A DNA stretch of 64,000 nt from Mycoplasma crocodyli MP145 (lineage in GTDB: Bacteria > Bacillota_I > Bacilli_A > Mycoplasmatales > Metamycoplasmataceae): positions 382,099 through 446,098 of the forward strand of contig NC_014014.1 of NCBI RefSeq assembly GCF_000025845.1, given 5' to 3'. The stretch's first letter is position 1; each line of letters starts with the position of its first letter. The notes below the pieces were generated by a model, which was not told the DNA's origin, ran no database searches, and worked only from the letters and a program-made list of their open reading frames with translations. Positions 34,896-45,567 of the stretch are shown piece after piece. The position numbers were made by a program, and so were the translations under genes.

Positions 34896-36557
34896 TTATC
34901 CTATAACTAAGTCATCTTCTATATAACTATATCTATTAAAGTAATTCTTTTTTCTGCCTCAAACAAGTAGAGTTGAAGATACGCCAAATTGTCCGATAAA
35001 CATTAAAAGTAAGATAACAATTATACTTGCAGTATTCAATTCTTTAGTTAATCCAGTTGATAAACCAGTGGTTCCAAAGGCACTTGATACTTCGAACATA
35101 ATGTGCTCAATTCCGTAGTTTCTCATACCAATATATTTATCTACTGAATAATAAGAGTTGATTGATCCGCCGTGAATATCAAATGATGAAACGCTTATTA
35201 GACTTATTATCATGAGGAGTGATATTGATATTAATGTGACTTGAAAAGCCATTTTAACAGTATTTTTATTAATTGTTCTTTTAAAAGCAACAACTTCTTT
35301 TCTACCTAGCATTCTATTAACCAAACTCATTATTATAATAGCAAATGTAGTTGTTCTAATTCCTCCACCAGTTGATGATGGGGCAGCACCAATAAACATA
35401 GCCATTGTAAAAGTAGCAATTGTTCCTGGGCTTAAATTTCACATATCTATTGTTGTAAAGCCAGCTGATCTAGTTGAAAAACTCGAGAATAATAAAGCAA
35501 ATAATTTAGAACCGGTAGAACCATACATTTGACCTAAATCAACATAAGGTTTTAAAACAGGATTATTTAGGTCAAATGTATTTAGTAATCTATCATCTTT
35601 GGGAATATAAACAAGATTTCAAAAAGATTCTTGATTAGTTGAAGTTATTTCAAAAATGAAACTAAATAGAAAGATAAAAATTAATACTCCAATATAACAA
35701 ATTAAAGACATTTTTGTAAATAAAGAAAAATGATATTTTGTCTTTTTTCTCGTTATTTTATGAATAATAAAATTACTTATATCATATAGTGTTGGGAATC
35801 CTAAACCACCAATGACTAATAGTAATATAAAAATTATTTGAATACCATAATTTAAGTAATAAGGCATCAATGAATTACCACCTATAATATCGAAACCTGC
35901 ATTATTTATTGCAGATATTACATGAAAAAAACCATATCTAAACGACAAAGATCAATTATTATAAGGAGAGATGTAATTGTTATTAATGTATTCTTTGATC
36001 CCTTCTGTTGTTTGTGGAGGAACATAGTAGAAATAAAAAGACAATAATAGTCCAAAAAGCAAGATGCAAAACAATAAAAATTTAACTGATGTTATTACTA
36101 ATTTTGCAGTTTCATTTATTTTTATTCCACCACGCTCAGTATTAACTAAATTAATCTCACTTAACGAAATACTTTTCTTTCTAAGTATCCAATTTATAAT
36201 GAATATTTTTATTGTAAATATACCTATACCGCCAAGCAAAATAAGTATTGCTATTATAGCTTGGCCAAACATGTTTCAATGTTTAAAAGTGTCAACAACC
36301 ACTAATCCTGTGTCGCTAAATGCAGACGAAGTTGTAAATAAAGCTCCTATATATGAGATTCTATCTATCTTTTCGATCGATCCATTCATCTCAAAAGTTG
36401 TATTTTGAGTTCATGGACTTCATAAAAATAATGATGAAATTATCACTACAATAAAATAAATTAATAAAATGTATTTTATCTTTGATACATTTTGTCTTCA
36501 ATTTTTCATTTTATAATATATTTTATAAATAAAAGAATCTCTTAATTTTCTCTTCAT
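34896..36557 (-). CDS. ktrB: Potassium uptake transporter, TrkH/KtrB family
   Basis: This integral membrane K+ (Na+-coupled) transporter has 553 residues. All four selectivity-filter loops of the superfamily are visible in order: SSAFSDTGL, ISAINNAGFD, PSSTGGGIRT and SSAFGTTGLST. Many hydrophobic segments lie between them. I place the start at a minus-strand ATG preceded by AGGAA, which gives MKRKLRDSF and a first helix (YILLIYFIVVIISSLFLW). Later ATGs would remove the first pore loop. KtrB normally works with a cytoplasmic KtrA/TrkA nucleotide-binding regulator, and none is encoded in this window. It is a single gene with its own terminator. Confidence 0.92.
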
Positions 36558-36822
36558 TTTTTCCTAACTTATCAATTATAAACTTAATAAATTCTAATTT
36601 ACATAGAATTTGGTGTGTAAATATAAATTTATTTTAACAAAAAATAGTAAAAAACATAGTAATAAAATATTTAAAAAAGAAACATTAAATATTTAAAATA
36701 TGCTAAAATTAAAAAGAATTTAAAATTCAATCAAATATATTTATGGATTCACTTGGGTGTGCTTTGAGAAGAGGTGCTAGGTGTTGGAAATAAATATTAA
36801 ACTAACAAACTAAAGGAAAAAA
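36558..36822 (+). promoter_or_regulatory. rpsB promoter and unusual leader
   Basis: An extended -10 (TGCTAAAAT near 36701-36709) would start a leader of about 100 bases. Its section 36744-36787 is clearly richer in G than its surroundings and has CACTT that can pair with either of two AGGTG copies. It could be an autoregulatory ribosomal-protein leader. AAAGGAAAA precedes the rpsB ATG. Confidence 0.45.
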
Positions 36823-37773
36823 ATGTCAGAAAACACACAAAAAGAAACAGTTAAAAAAGAAACTGTTGCTAAAGAAGTTGTAGCTAGAGATGCTAAAAAT
36901 CCTATTGTTTCTAAGGATAAACTTTTAGAAGCAGGAGCATACTTTGGTCACAAAGTTCATCAATGAAACCCTAAAATGAAGGAATACATTGTACCAGGTA
37001 AAACAAACCGTGGTGCACATATCATTGATATATCAAAAACACAAAAATACTTAGAATTTGCATATTCATTAATTAATAAATTTGCAGCTAAAAAAGCTAG
37101 TTTTATTTTTGTAGGCACAAAAAAACAAGCACATGCAGCTATCAAAGAAGCAGCAGAAAGAACTCAATCATTCTATGTAACAGAAAGATGATTAGGTGGA
37201 ACACTTACAAATAATCAAACAATTATGTCTCGTGTTAAAGCTATGGAAATTTTAGAAGCTAAAGCAGCAAGTGGATTTAAAGGATATACTAAAAAAGAAG
37301 CAATAATCTTCCAAAAAGAATTAGATAAATTACATAAAAACTTAGAAGGAATAAGAAACATGAAACATATTCCACAAGTTATGATTGTTGCCGATCCGAA
37401 CGAAGATGAAATTGCCGTTAAAGAAGCAAGAAAAAAAGGAATTAAAGTTATCGGTATCCTCGATTCAAATGCTAACCCAGATTCAGTAGATTTTGGAATT
37501 CCTGCAAATGATGATTCATCAAAATCAATTTCATTAATTATTACAATTTTAGCTGATGCTATTGTTAAAGCTAGAGGTGGGAAAGAATTATTTGCTTATC
37601 AACCAGATGAATTAATAGTTTTACCTGAATATCAACCCCCAGTAAATGCTAAACCGAAAAGAGTATTTCCTAATGGTAGAAGACCATTCAACAAAAACTT
37701 TTCAAAAGATTCAAATAGAGAAGGTTTTGAAAAAAGAGAATTCAAAAAACCTACTGAAGTTAAGGAGAATTAA
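36823..37773 (+). CDS. rpsB: 30S ribosomal protein S2
   Basis: This ribosomal small-subunit protein has 316 residues, longer than the usual 240-260. A charged N-terminal extension of about 30 residues precedes the conserved start of the fold ([19 protein letters not shown]). The Arg/Gly motif in [12 protein letters not shown] is present, as are [21 protein letters not shown] and the dimer-like C-terminal helix. A basic Arg/Lys/Phe-rich tail of about 45 residues follows. The tsf gene follows after 2 bases, the standard bacterial rpsB-tsf operon. Confidence 0.96.
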
Positions 37774-37775
37774 TT

Positions 37776-38651
37776 ATGGTTAATATGGAAACCCTTAAGA
37801 AATTAAGAGAAAAAACTAACGCCGGAATGATGGATTGTAGAAAAGCTCTAGATAGTACAAACTGAGACCTGGCTGCTGCTGAAGAATGGTTAAGAGAAAA
37901 TGGTATTTCTAAAGCTGCTAAAAAAGCAGATAGAATTGCTGCTGAAGGATTGGTAACAATTGCTTCAAATGGTAAATCGTCAGTATTAGTAGAATTAAAC
38001 TCAGAAACAGATTTTGTTGCTAAAAACGAAAAATTTGTTAAATTACTTAATGAAATTGCTGCTGCGATTTTAAAAGCAAACCCTAAATCAAATGATGATG
38101 CTTTAAAGGTTAAATTGGCTTCTGGTCAAACAATAGAAGAAGCTTGCGTAGCTGCAACATCAACAATTGGTGAAAAAGTTTCATTCCGTCGTTTCTTCGA
38201 AGTGCATGCAGGAAAAGATGAAGTTTTAGGAAACTATGTTCATGCAAATGGTTTAATTGCTGCAATCGTAAGAATTAAAGGTACTAGTGAAGAAATTGCT
38301 AGAAATGTAGCAATGCACTTAGCTGCAATGAATCCTGAATTTATTTTTGAAAAAGATATGAGTGCCGAAAGAGTAAAACATATTAAAGAAGCTTTTGAAA
38401 CTCCTAAAGATTTTGATAAAAAACCTGAAAAGATTCAAAAATTAATAGTTGATGGATGATATGCAAAACAATTATCAGAAATTGTTTTACTTGATCAATC
38501 GTTCATTATTGAAGATTCAAAATCAGTTGGAAAATACTTAGAAGATCATAAATCTACTTTAATTGAAGCAAAAAGATTTGAAGTTGGTGAAGGTATTGAA
38601 AAAGTTCAATCAAACTTTGCTGAAGAAGTTATGTCTTTTGTAAATAAATAA
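37776..38651 (+). CDS. tsf: Translation elongation factor Ts
   Basis: This is the nucleotide exchange factor for EF-Tu, 291 residues, the normal size. Both family signatures are present: LREKTNAGMMDCRKAL near the N-terminus (UBA-like domain) and ELNSETDFVAKNEKF about 70 residues in, plus the core repeats IGEKVSFRRF and AMHLAAMNP. The start is the ATG after AAGGAG; another in-frame ATG lies 9 bases later. It is co-transcribed with rpsB and ends at a strong terminator shared with a convergent gene. Confidence 0.97.
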
Positions 38652-38654
38652 TAA

Positions 38655-38694
38655 TTAAAAATCAAGCCCATTTAATGAGCTTGATTTTTAAAAT
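38655..38694. terminator. Bidirectional terminator between tsf and the convergent coiled-coil gene
   Basis: AAAAATCAAGC pairs with GCTTGATTTTT around an 11-base loop. It overlaps the last codons of the minus-strand gene and has T-runs on both sides. Confidence 0.88.
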
Positions 38695-41024
38695 TCAAAA
38701 TTTTTAAAAATTGTATTGAATAATTCCATTATTTCTTTTACTTGTTCTTTTGTTTCTCTTGAAAATTTAGAATTATCAAAATTTCTTAAATTAATTCCAT
38801 ATGAATCAGACGGTACTATGTTCTTGTCTTTCTCATTTAAGATAAAATTGACTTTTTCTTCTAATTTTTCTTTAAATGTTTTAATCATGTTCTTTTGTTT
38901 GCTAATAATTTTATTCAATTCTTGAATCTGATTGATTAAATCATCATATAAAAGATTTTTATCTCTATTAAATTCATTTATTTTTCTTTTTTCATTTTCC
39001 AATTTTTCATAATCACTTCTATATTTATAAATTTTCTCATCTAACCTTTTCTTATAATTTAGAAAATCTTCCAATGTACTTCCATTTGTATTTGCTAATT
39101 CTTTTCTAAAAATAATTTTTAGTTCGTTTTCTATTTGTTCTTTATAAATAGAAATATCTTGTAATGTTTCTTGATTAAAATCTTCAAGCATTTTATCGCT
39201 TATTTTAATCTCAATATTTGTCAATTGATTTAGGAACAAGTTGTTATATTCCATAATATCCATATAAGCAAAATATTTTGATTTTAATTCTGCGCTTTGC
39301 TTATCATTTTCATCAATTTTATTTTGAAAATCTTTATCAACTAATATATAGGCACTTAAACCTTGTTCAGCAGCTTGAATGTTTTTATTTTTTACATCAA
39401 GTAATTTGATGTCTTCTTTAAGATCTTCAACCATTCTATCTATAAGGTCTTGAAGTCCTGGCCTATCTTCAAAATCCATTGATACATACATTCCTTTAAT
39501 TGTTGCATCTTGACTTTCTATATCGCTTTGAAGTAATAACGCTTCCTTTTTTAGGTTATTAATGCTTACCAATTTATCTACTTTTTCATTACTTTTACTA
39601 TTAAAATTAAACATAATGTTTAATGAATTGTTTTCAATTACATTAATTTGTTCATGCAATTCATTTATATAAAGAGATTTATCACTAACCCTTACCATTT
39701 TAGTATTAAGATAAATTAATATATCACTATATTTTTCTTCGGATTTAATTAGAAATTCTTCAATTTTTAAACGATCTTTTTCGATTTTACCATTGTTGTC
39801 TTCAATATATTTTAATAAGCTATTAATTTTTTCATTAATAATAATTTCATCTTCATTTTTTATAACGGTGAGATGTTTTGAATATGTTGCTTTTTTGTTA
39901 ATTAACATTGTTTTAACTATCAACTGTTTCTTATAAAATTCTAAGAATTTAATTTCGAAAAACTTTGCACTCTCTTCAGAGTCAAATTCCTTATTGATTA
40001 ATAAATTAATTTTATTTAAGTTTTCTAATTCATTGTATAAATGATAATTTTGATAATCATTTAAACTCTTTTGGATGTTTATACTATCTTTTTGAAATGA
40101 TAGTAATTCTTTTTTCTTCTTTAATTGAGTTTCTTCTTCTAATAATTTATGAAACAAATATTTTGTTTCGGTTAATGAGATACTTAGTAATTCATTATTT
40201 GAATTAATAAAATTATTTATTAAATCCATATGTTCATCTATAACTCTTGTTTGAACAAAATTGTTAAATTGATTGTTCAACTCATTAATATCATTATTAT
40301 TTTGAATTAATTTATTTATAGATTTTACTCAATATTCAATTATTATTTTAGATGTTTCCTTATCTTTTTTTATTGTTTCTAACTTGGTTAATAATTCAGA
40401 TAATTTTTTATTCTTCTCTTTTATTCTTCCTGAAAAGACATCGATTAACTTTTTATATTTTTCCTCTTTTTCATTACCTTTTTCTTTATTAGTTTCAAAT
40501 ATCAAATTGGCCATTAGAACGTTTTCTTGCTTTAATAAAATCAAATTATTTACAAACTCTATATTAAATTCTTTAATGGTTTTATTATTTTTATTTAATT
40601 CTATTCGCTTTAGATCTATTGCCTTAATATTATCATTAATTTTATTAACTTCTCTTACATCTGTTTTACTAATATTATTGTTTTCTATTATTAACTCTCT
40701 TGAGTTATTAAAAGATTTTTCAAGTTGTTTAGAAAAATTTTTTAATAATGTTACTTTTTTATCAATTTTAATATTAGTATCAAGATCTACTGTTCCATCT
40801 TTATTTTTAGACACTTCCTTTACTAAAGGTTTAGTTTCTTCAATTGCTGCATGATTTATAACTCTACTTTTTGTACTTTTATTAAGAGTTGCTTCCTTAT
40901 TTGACTTGTCTATAGACTTTTTGTCCTTTTTAGTGACTATTATACTTGTTGCTACTATACAAGCGGTAGCAGCCATACCTATTGTACAAGCACCAAGTAT
41001 TAATATCTTCTTTTTTCTATTCAT
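38688..41024 (-). CDS. Membrane-anchored coiled-coil protein, unrecognised
   Basis: This 778-residue product has one hydrophobic segment near the N-terminus (ILILGACTIGMAATACIVATSIIV) preceded by RKKK. After that it is almost entirely Lys/Glu/Asn/Leu-rich helix with heptad-like spacing and no recognisable enzyme motif. The N-terminal segment contains LGAC and ATAC, but neither is at a convincing lipobox position, so I favour an uncleaved anchor. The start is firm: GGAGGT precedes the ATG. One TGA near 40329 encodes Trp, and reading it as stop would wrongly split the gene. It is a single gene. A role in adhesion or cell scaffolding is possible, but nothing in the sequence proves it. Confidence 0.8.
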
Positions 41025-41099
41025 ATACCTCCATGCTGTTATTTAAAGAAATAATGATTTTGACAAAAAAAGTAAAAAAATAGCATTTGTAAAGTTAAT

Positions 41100-41131
41100 A
41101 CAAAAAAACAAGCCCATTAATTAGCTTGTTA
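41100..41131 (-). terminator. Terminator of the efp operon
   Basis: AACAAGC pairs with GCTTGTT around CCATTAATTA. Read on the minus strand it is followed by a T-run just after the Asp23-like gene. Confidence 0.8.
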
Positions 41132-41136
41132 AATAA

Positions 41137-41439
41137 TTAGTAATATCCATTAAATTTGATTTGGATATTCTTTGGTTTAAAATCTATTAAATTAACTGTT
41201 TCTTGTTCCATTTTTTCAATAACTGTTTTAATTAGTTTGTCTAGATCTTTATTTCTCTTGAATTTAAGATCTAGAAATATTTCTAAGTTTTCATTTTTTT
41301 CATCAAAGCTTATTCTGGGATCGTTGGCTAATTTTACATATTTTATTTCATTAATAACTTTTGGTATAACATCAAGAAAAGCACTTTCATGTACTATATA
41401 GCTTTGATTCAAACTATATGATGATTTTATTATGTTCAT
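41137..41439 (-). CDS. Small Asp23/Gls24-like protein next to efp
   Basis: The product has 100 residues. The pattern of a first helix, a short strand around FDEKNENLEIFLDLKF, a long helix (LDKLIKTVIEKMEQET) and an ending strand (PKNIQIKFNGYY) follows the fold logic of Asp23/Gls24 proteins. I recall small mycoplasma proteins of this kind beside efp. Its ATG overlaps the efp stop codon by one base (TAATG), so translation is coupled. The exact function is unknown. Confidence 0.65.
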   Translation of the reverse strand: MNIIKSSYSLNQSYIVHESAFLDVIPKVINEIKYVKLANDPRISFDEKNENLEIFLDLKFKRNKDLDKLIKTVIEKMEQETVNLIDFKPKNIQIKFNGYY

Positions 41440-42002
41440 TATTTTGAACCTTTACCTTGATATTTTCCTGTTTCGGTAGAAACTATAACATATTCACCTT
41501 CTTTAATGAACATTGGAGTTTCGATTTCGAATCCTGTTTCTAAAATTACTTTCTTTTGTGGATTTGTTGTTGTGTTTCCTTTAACTGCATCTGGAGCACT
41601 TTCTACCAACAATTCAACATTTGGTGATAATTCAACGTCTAATACTTCTTCTTGATATTTTCTTATTTGAACTTCAAGACCTTCCTTTAAAAAGTTTAAT
41701 TCTCATTCAACGTTTTTAACTGGTATTTCAACTTGTTCATATGTTTCATTATCCATAAGAACAATATTTTCACCATCATTATACAAATAATTCATTCTTC
41801 TTTTATCTATGTGAGCAGGTTTAACTTTGTCACCACCTGTATAAGATTTTATGGTTGTAGAACCTGTTCTTAGATTCTTAACTTTAGCTTTTACATTAGC
41901 TTGTCCTCTACCTTGTTTTGAGTGTTGTGCTTCTAAAACAATGTAAATATCGTTACCGTCTTGGTAGGTAATTCCTGGTTTAAATTCATTAACATTAATC
42001 AT
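41439..42002 (-). CDS. efp: Elongation factor P
   Basis: This translation factor rescues ribosomes stalled at proline runs. It has 187 residues, the standard length. The N-terminal KOW-like domain starts INVNEFKPGITYQDGND and carries the tip loop SKQGRGQA. Here residue 32, which is post-translationally modified in many bacteria, is Arg rather than Lys. The middle domain continues with VKPAHIDKRRMNYLYND. The C-terminus ends ETGKYQGKGSK. AGGAG precedes the start. One TGA-Trp codon lies near 41703. Confidence 0.95.
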
Positions 42003-42166
42003 GTTTTTCTCCTATTATTAAATAATATGTTTATTATATATTAATATGTATTTATTATTGCAAAATTTTAAATGTATATATACGGTGAACAAAATATTTT
42101 TTTAAAAACTTAAAAAAAGGAAAAAAAAGGGAAAATTCACCCTATAAAAAATCATACAATTAGGAT

Positions 42167-42622
42167 ATGAAAACACAAATTAATTTAATTCCTAGACTAG
42201 GAATCCTACAATTGAAAGAACAATTCGTAGAAAAAATAAATAACACAAAGAAAACACAACTTAACAAAAAAATCATCATAGTAGGAGAAGATGATGAATA
42301 CTTTTTCTTTTTGGATGTTAAATCTAAAGAAGAAATTGCTGAAGATTATTTAAAATTAGATAGACTTTTTGATAAAAGCGGGTTATTGAATGAATTTATA
42401 GATATAGCTAGCTTGTATAGAATAAAGACAGAGAATTTAGTAACTAATCTTGAAAGAGATGAATACAATGAAATAATATGTTTTTCATTAGAACAAACTT
42501 GTGAAATTAGCATTCTTAAAAAGTTAATTGAATCATTAAATAAAGAAAACAAAAAACTACCTCGTTTAATAAATTTAATTAAAAAAGCATCAGGTTCTGA
42601 TGCTTCATGTTCTAGTGTTTAA
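42167..42622 (+). CDS. Hypothetical protein
   Basis: This 151-residue protein is soluble and Lys/Leu/Glu-rich, with a hydrophobic strand (KKIIIVGEDDEYFFFLDV) followed by helices. No family is recognised. A TACAAT box stands 6 bases before the ATG, so the transcript may be leaderless; AGGAT is immediately adjacent. Its 3' end contains a hairpin (AAGCATCA / TGATGCTT at 42583-42606) and overlaps the convergent phosphohexomutase gene by 11 bases tail to tail. Confidence 0.7.
   Translation: MKTQINLIPRLGILQLKEQFVEKINNTKKTQLNKKIIIVGEDDEYFFFLDVKSKEEIAEDYLKLDRLFDKSGLLNEFIDIASLYRIKTENLVTNLERDEYNEIICFSLEQTCEISILKKLIESLNKENKKLPRLINLIKKASGSDASCSSV
42583..42606. terminator. Hairpin within the overlapping gene ends
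   Basis: AAGCATCA and TGATGCTT form an 8-bp stem inside the last codons of the hypothetical gene, just past the stop codon of the convergent phosphohexomutase. For the minus strand it is followed by TTTTTTAATTAAA, so it could terminate the phosphohexomutase message. Confidence 0.6.
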
Positions 42623-44129
42623 TTAGAACTTCAATAATTTTTTGGTAATTTTCTAATTTATTTTGAGCTGTGGCTTCATCTTTGTCCAGTGCGAAGATAT
42701 AAAATTTAATTTTTGGCTCAGTTCCTGAAGGGCGGTATGAAATTCAAGAGTTATCATCAAATTTATACTTAATCATATCAGTAGGATTATTATCATTTAA
42801 ATAATCAATCTTTTGATATGTACTGTTTGGAAATGATAGAGAATTGAATTTTTCTCTAAAATTCTTGATCATAGACATATCACTCATTTCATGTGATATT
42901 GTTTTTGATTTTACAAATGAATATTTTCTATAAATACTATTTAATGCATCTATCAATGTCATACCTTTATTTTTATAGTATTGTGCTATTTTAATAATTA
43001 TTACTAATGATTGCAAAGCATCTTTATCTCTTGCGAGTTCTTCATCTATTAACGAACCATAACTTTCTTCAAAAGAAAATAAATGTCTTAAATTTTGATT
43101 CTTATTAATTAAATCACCTATTCATTTAAATCCTGTTGGAACTTCAAAAACTTTAACATTATTTTTCTTTGCTATAATTGCTGGTAAATTGCTTGATACA
43201 TATGAATAGACCATGTAAGTGTCTTCAAGATTACCTTTATTAAAATTAATTAAATAATCAAGTATTATTGTTGCCGTTTGATTTCCATCAAGTAAAACAT
43301 ATTCATCATTATGTTTAATCATTGCACCAACTCTGTCTGAATCGGGGTCGGTTGTTATTAATAAATCAATGTCATTGTTATTTCTTGCAACATTAATTAA
43401 TTCGGTATAGGCACTTAGTGATTCGGGATTAGGATTTTCTGAATAAGTAAAATTTGGATCTTCAATCATTTGTTTTGTAGCAAAATAAGTATTTTTAATA
43501 TCAACTAGAGCATCTAATATTCTGGTTGCGTAATATGCACCGGTCCCATGTTGAGGAGAATAAGCTATTCTTAAATTACCTTGGTTAAAACCACCTCCAA
43601 CTTTTATTACTTTTTGAATATATTCACTTTTTAACTTTGGTTCTACATATTCAATATTTGAAATATCATTGTAGGTATCTAATGTATTTAAAATATTTTT
43701 ATAAGGTTCAAAAAATGCCTTTAGTTCTTTTATTTCGTCAGGAAGCATTTGATTAGCATTTTTGTTATAAAGTTTTACACCATTATATTGAGCAGGATTA
43801 TGACTAGCTGTAATATTAATCCCAATTCCAACTTTTAGTTTCAATATTAAATAACTTAAAAAAGGAGTAGGAGTTATTTCTTGGCTATAATAAACTTTTA
43901 TTCCATATGATGAAATAATGTGAGCAAAAAGAAGAGCGAAATCTTTTGATTTTCTTCTATTATCTCTACCTATAACAACACTCTGATTTAAGCATTTATT
44001 TTGTTTTAAATATTTGGCAACCCCATTTGCTATTTGATATATATAATTTTCATTTAGTTGATTTTCATTTGGACCGAGTATTCCACGAATACCAGCGGTT
44101 CCAAAGTCAAGTTTTTCATAGTTTTTCAT
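42612..44129 (-). CDS. Phosphoglucomutase/phosphomannomutase (phosphohexomutase)
   Basis: This enzyme interconverts hexose 1- and 6-phosphates for glycolipid and sugar-nucleotide synthesis. It has 505 residues. The family features run in order: FGTAGIRGILG at the start, the phospho-serine loop ITASHNP near residue 110, the metal-binding loop TTDPDSDRVG near 268, and the phosphate-binding RPSGTEPKIK near the C-terminus. Length and motifs fit the PgcA/ManB-type alpha-D-phosphohexomutases; substrate preference cannot be read from sequence. There is no ribosome site. TATAAT lies 6 bases before the ATG, so a leaderless transcript is likely. Confidence 0.93.
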
Positions 44130-44165
44130 AAAAGTATTATATTAAAATAATTTTTGTATTGTAAA
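44130..44165 (-). promoter_or_regulatory. Promoter of the phosphohexomutase gene, probably leaderless
   Basis: On the minus strand TTTACA, 18 bases, TATAAT, then 6 bases and the ATG. Transcription would begin at or next to the start codon. Confidence 0.7.
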
Positions 44166-44215
44166 GATTAAAAAAGTTTTTCAATTATAATAACTATTAT
44201 TATAAGGCAGGTAAA

Positions 44216-45079
44216 ATGAAAGAACAAATTAATTCAAAAATCAAAAACACATTTAAATTAACGACTATGGAAATTGCAGTATCAGGATTTTTTATCGCTA
44301 TGATTCTAATTCTTTCTGTATTTACAAAATATACAGCTTTTAGATTATTAAACCTAAATTTTAAATATTTATTTTTTATATTATTCGGATTCTTTTTAGG
44401 TTGATTTAAAGGTGCTGTTTTAGCATTTATTGCAGACACTTTAACGTTAATGATTTCCGGATCAATAGGCTATTGAATGTGAGAGTTTTCTATAATACCG
44501 CCAATGATATCTTTAGCTTCATCTATGTACTTTTATTTAGTAAGAAATGTTAAATGATTCTCATATATTGCACCAAATGTTATAGTTTTATTAGCCTTTT
44601 TTATGTCGTTATTAGTAATAATATTACAATCAAAAGGATTGAAAGAAGATGGTTTATTTACAATTTCAAGAACATTTGGAATCAACAAACTTTCAAGCGG
44701 AATTGTTATAGGTTTATCCATACTATTTTTCGGATTAATTATTCTATTAAGTGTGTTTTGGATAATATATTTTAAAACAAGAAATAAACGTATTATTTTG
44801 TACATAAGCGCCTTTGCTATAGTTGTTTTAGTCATTGTTATATTCAGATGAATTTGACATCCTATTGCATATATAAACTATTTAAATTACGTCAATAATT
44901 CAAAGCCGGGATACGCATTAAGAACTTATGGGGATTTCTATTATTTTTGAATGGCTAATAACATTCTTAAATCTTTAATAACGATTCCAATATATACTTC
45001 ATTATTAATAATGTTGATACAACCATTTGAGTATTTAAGAAACAGATATTTAGTAGAACCTTTATTATACCAATATTAA
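44216..45079 (+). CDS. ECF transporter S component (substrate-binding membrane protein)
   Basis: This hydrophobic protein has 287 residues and about six to seven membrane segments. The first ones, IAVSGFFIAMILILSVFTKY and YLFFILFGFFLGWFKGAVLAFIADTLTLMIS, match the S components of energy-coupling-factor vitamin importers, which capture the substrate while a shared EcfA/EcfA'/EcfT module supplies energy. A folate-type (FolT-like) component is my best guess, but riboflavin or another vitamin is possible. No EcfA or EcfT is in the window. AAGGCAGG precedes the ATG. It lies divergent from the phosphohexomutase and 35 bases before nusB. Confidence 0.75.
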
Positions 45080-45114
45080 TAAATAGTTTATAATATTTTA
45101 GTATTGGAGTTATT

Positions 45115-45567
45115 ATGGAAGTAAAAAAATCACGAAGACAAAATAGAGAAGAAGTAATTCAAGTTTTATATAGATTTGAACTTTTTAATGAGAAAATAGA
45201 TGCAGCCATTGCATTTCAAGAGTTTAGTTTCTTATCAAATGAACAAGTTAAATTTATAGAAAAAATAGATAACAACTATGACTTTTTAAAAAGTATAATC
45301 GCTAAATTCTTAAATCAAAATTGAGCTTGATTAAGAATTCCACCGCTTATCAAAGCGATTTTAATAAATGCTTCAGCTGAGTTATTTACAATCCCACCAA
45401 GGATAGTGATAAATGAAGCCGTTGAAATAACTAAAGACTATTTTTGTATGACTCCAGATGATGATAAGTATTATAAATTTGTTAATGCTATTTTACAAAA
45501 TGTATACAAGGCAATTGTTGCTTTGGAATCGAATCAACTAAAGGACGAAAAAGATGGCTCTAATTAA
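45115..45567 (+). CDS. nusB: Transcription antitermination factor NusB
   Basis: This RNA-binding factor helps transcription of rRNA operons. It has 150 residues, the usual size. It starts SRRQNREEVIQVLYRFEL, typical of NusB, and carries the characteristic C-terminal half RIPPLIKAILINASAELF...PPRIVINEAVEITKDY...KFVNAILQNV. TTGGAG lies before the ATG. The next gene starts 14 bases before its stop, so the two are translationally linked. Confidence 0.93.

Noticed and set aside
41024-41024. Lipoprotein call for the coiled-coil protein
   Set aside because: LGAC is too near the N-terminus and ATAC lacks a good -3 residue, so an uncleaved membrane anchor is more likely.
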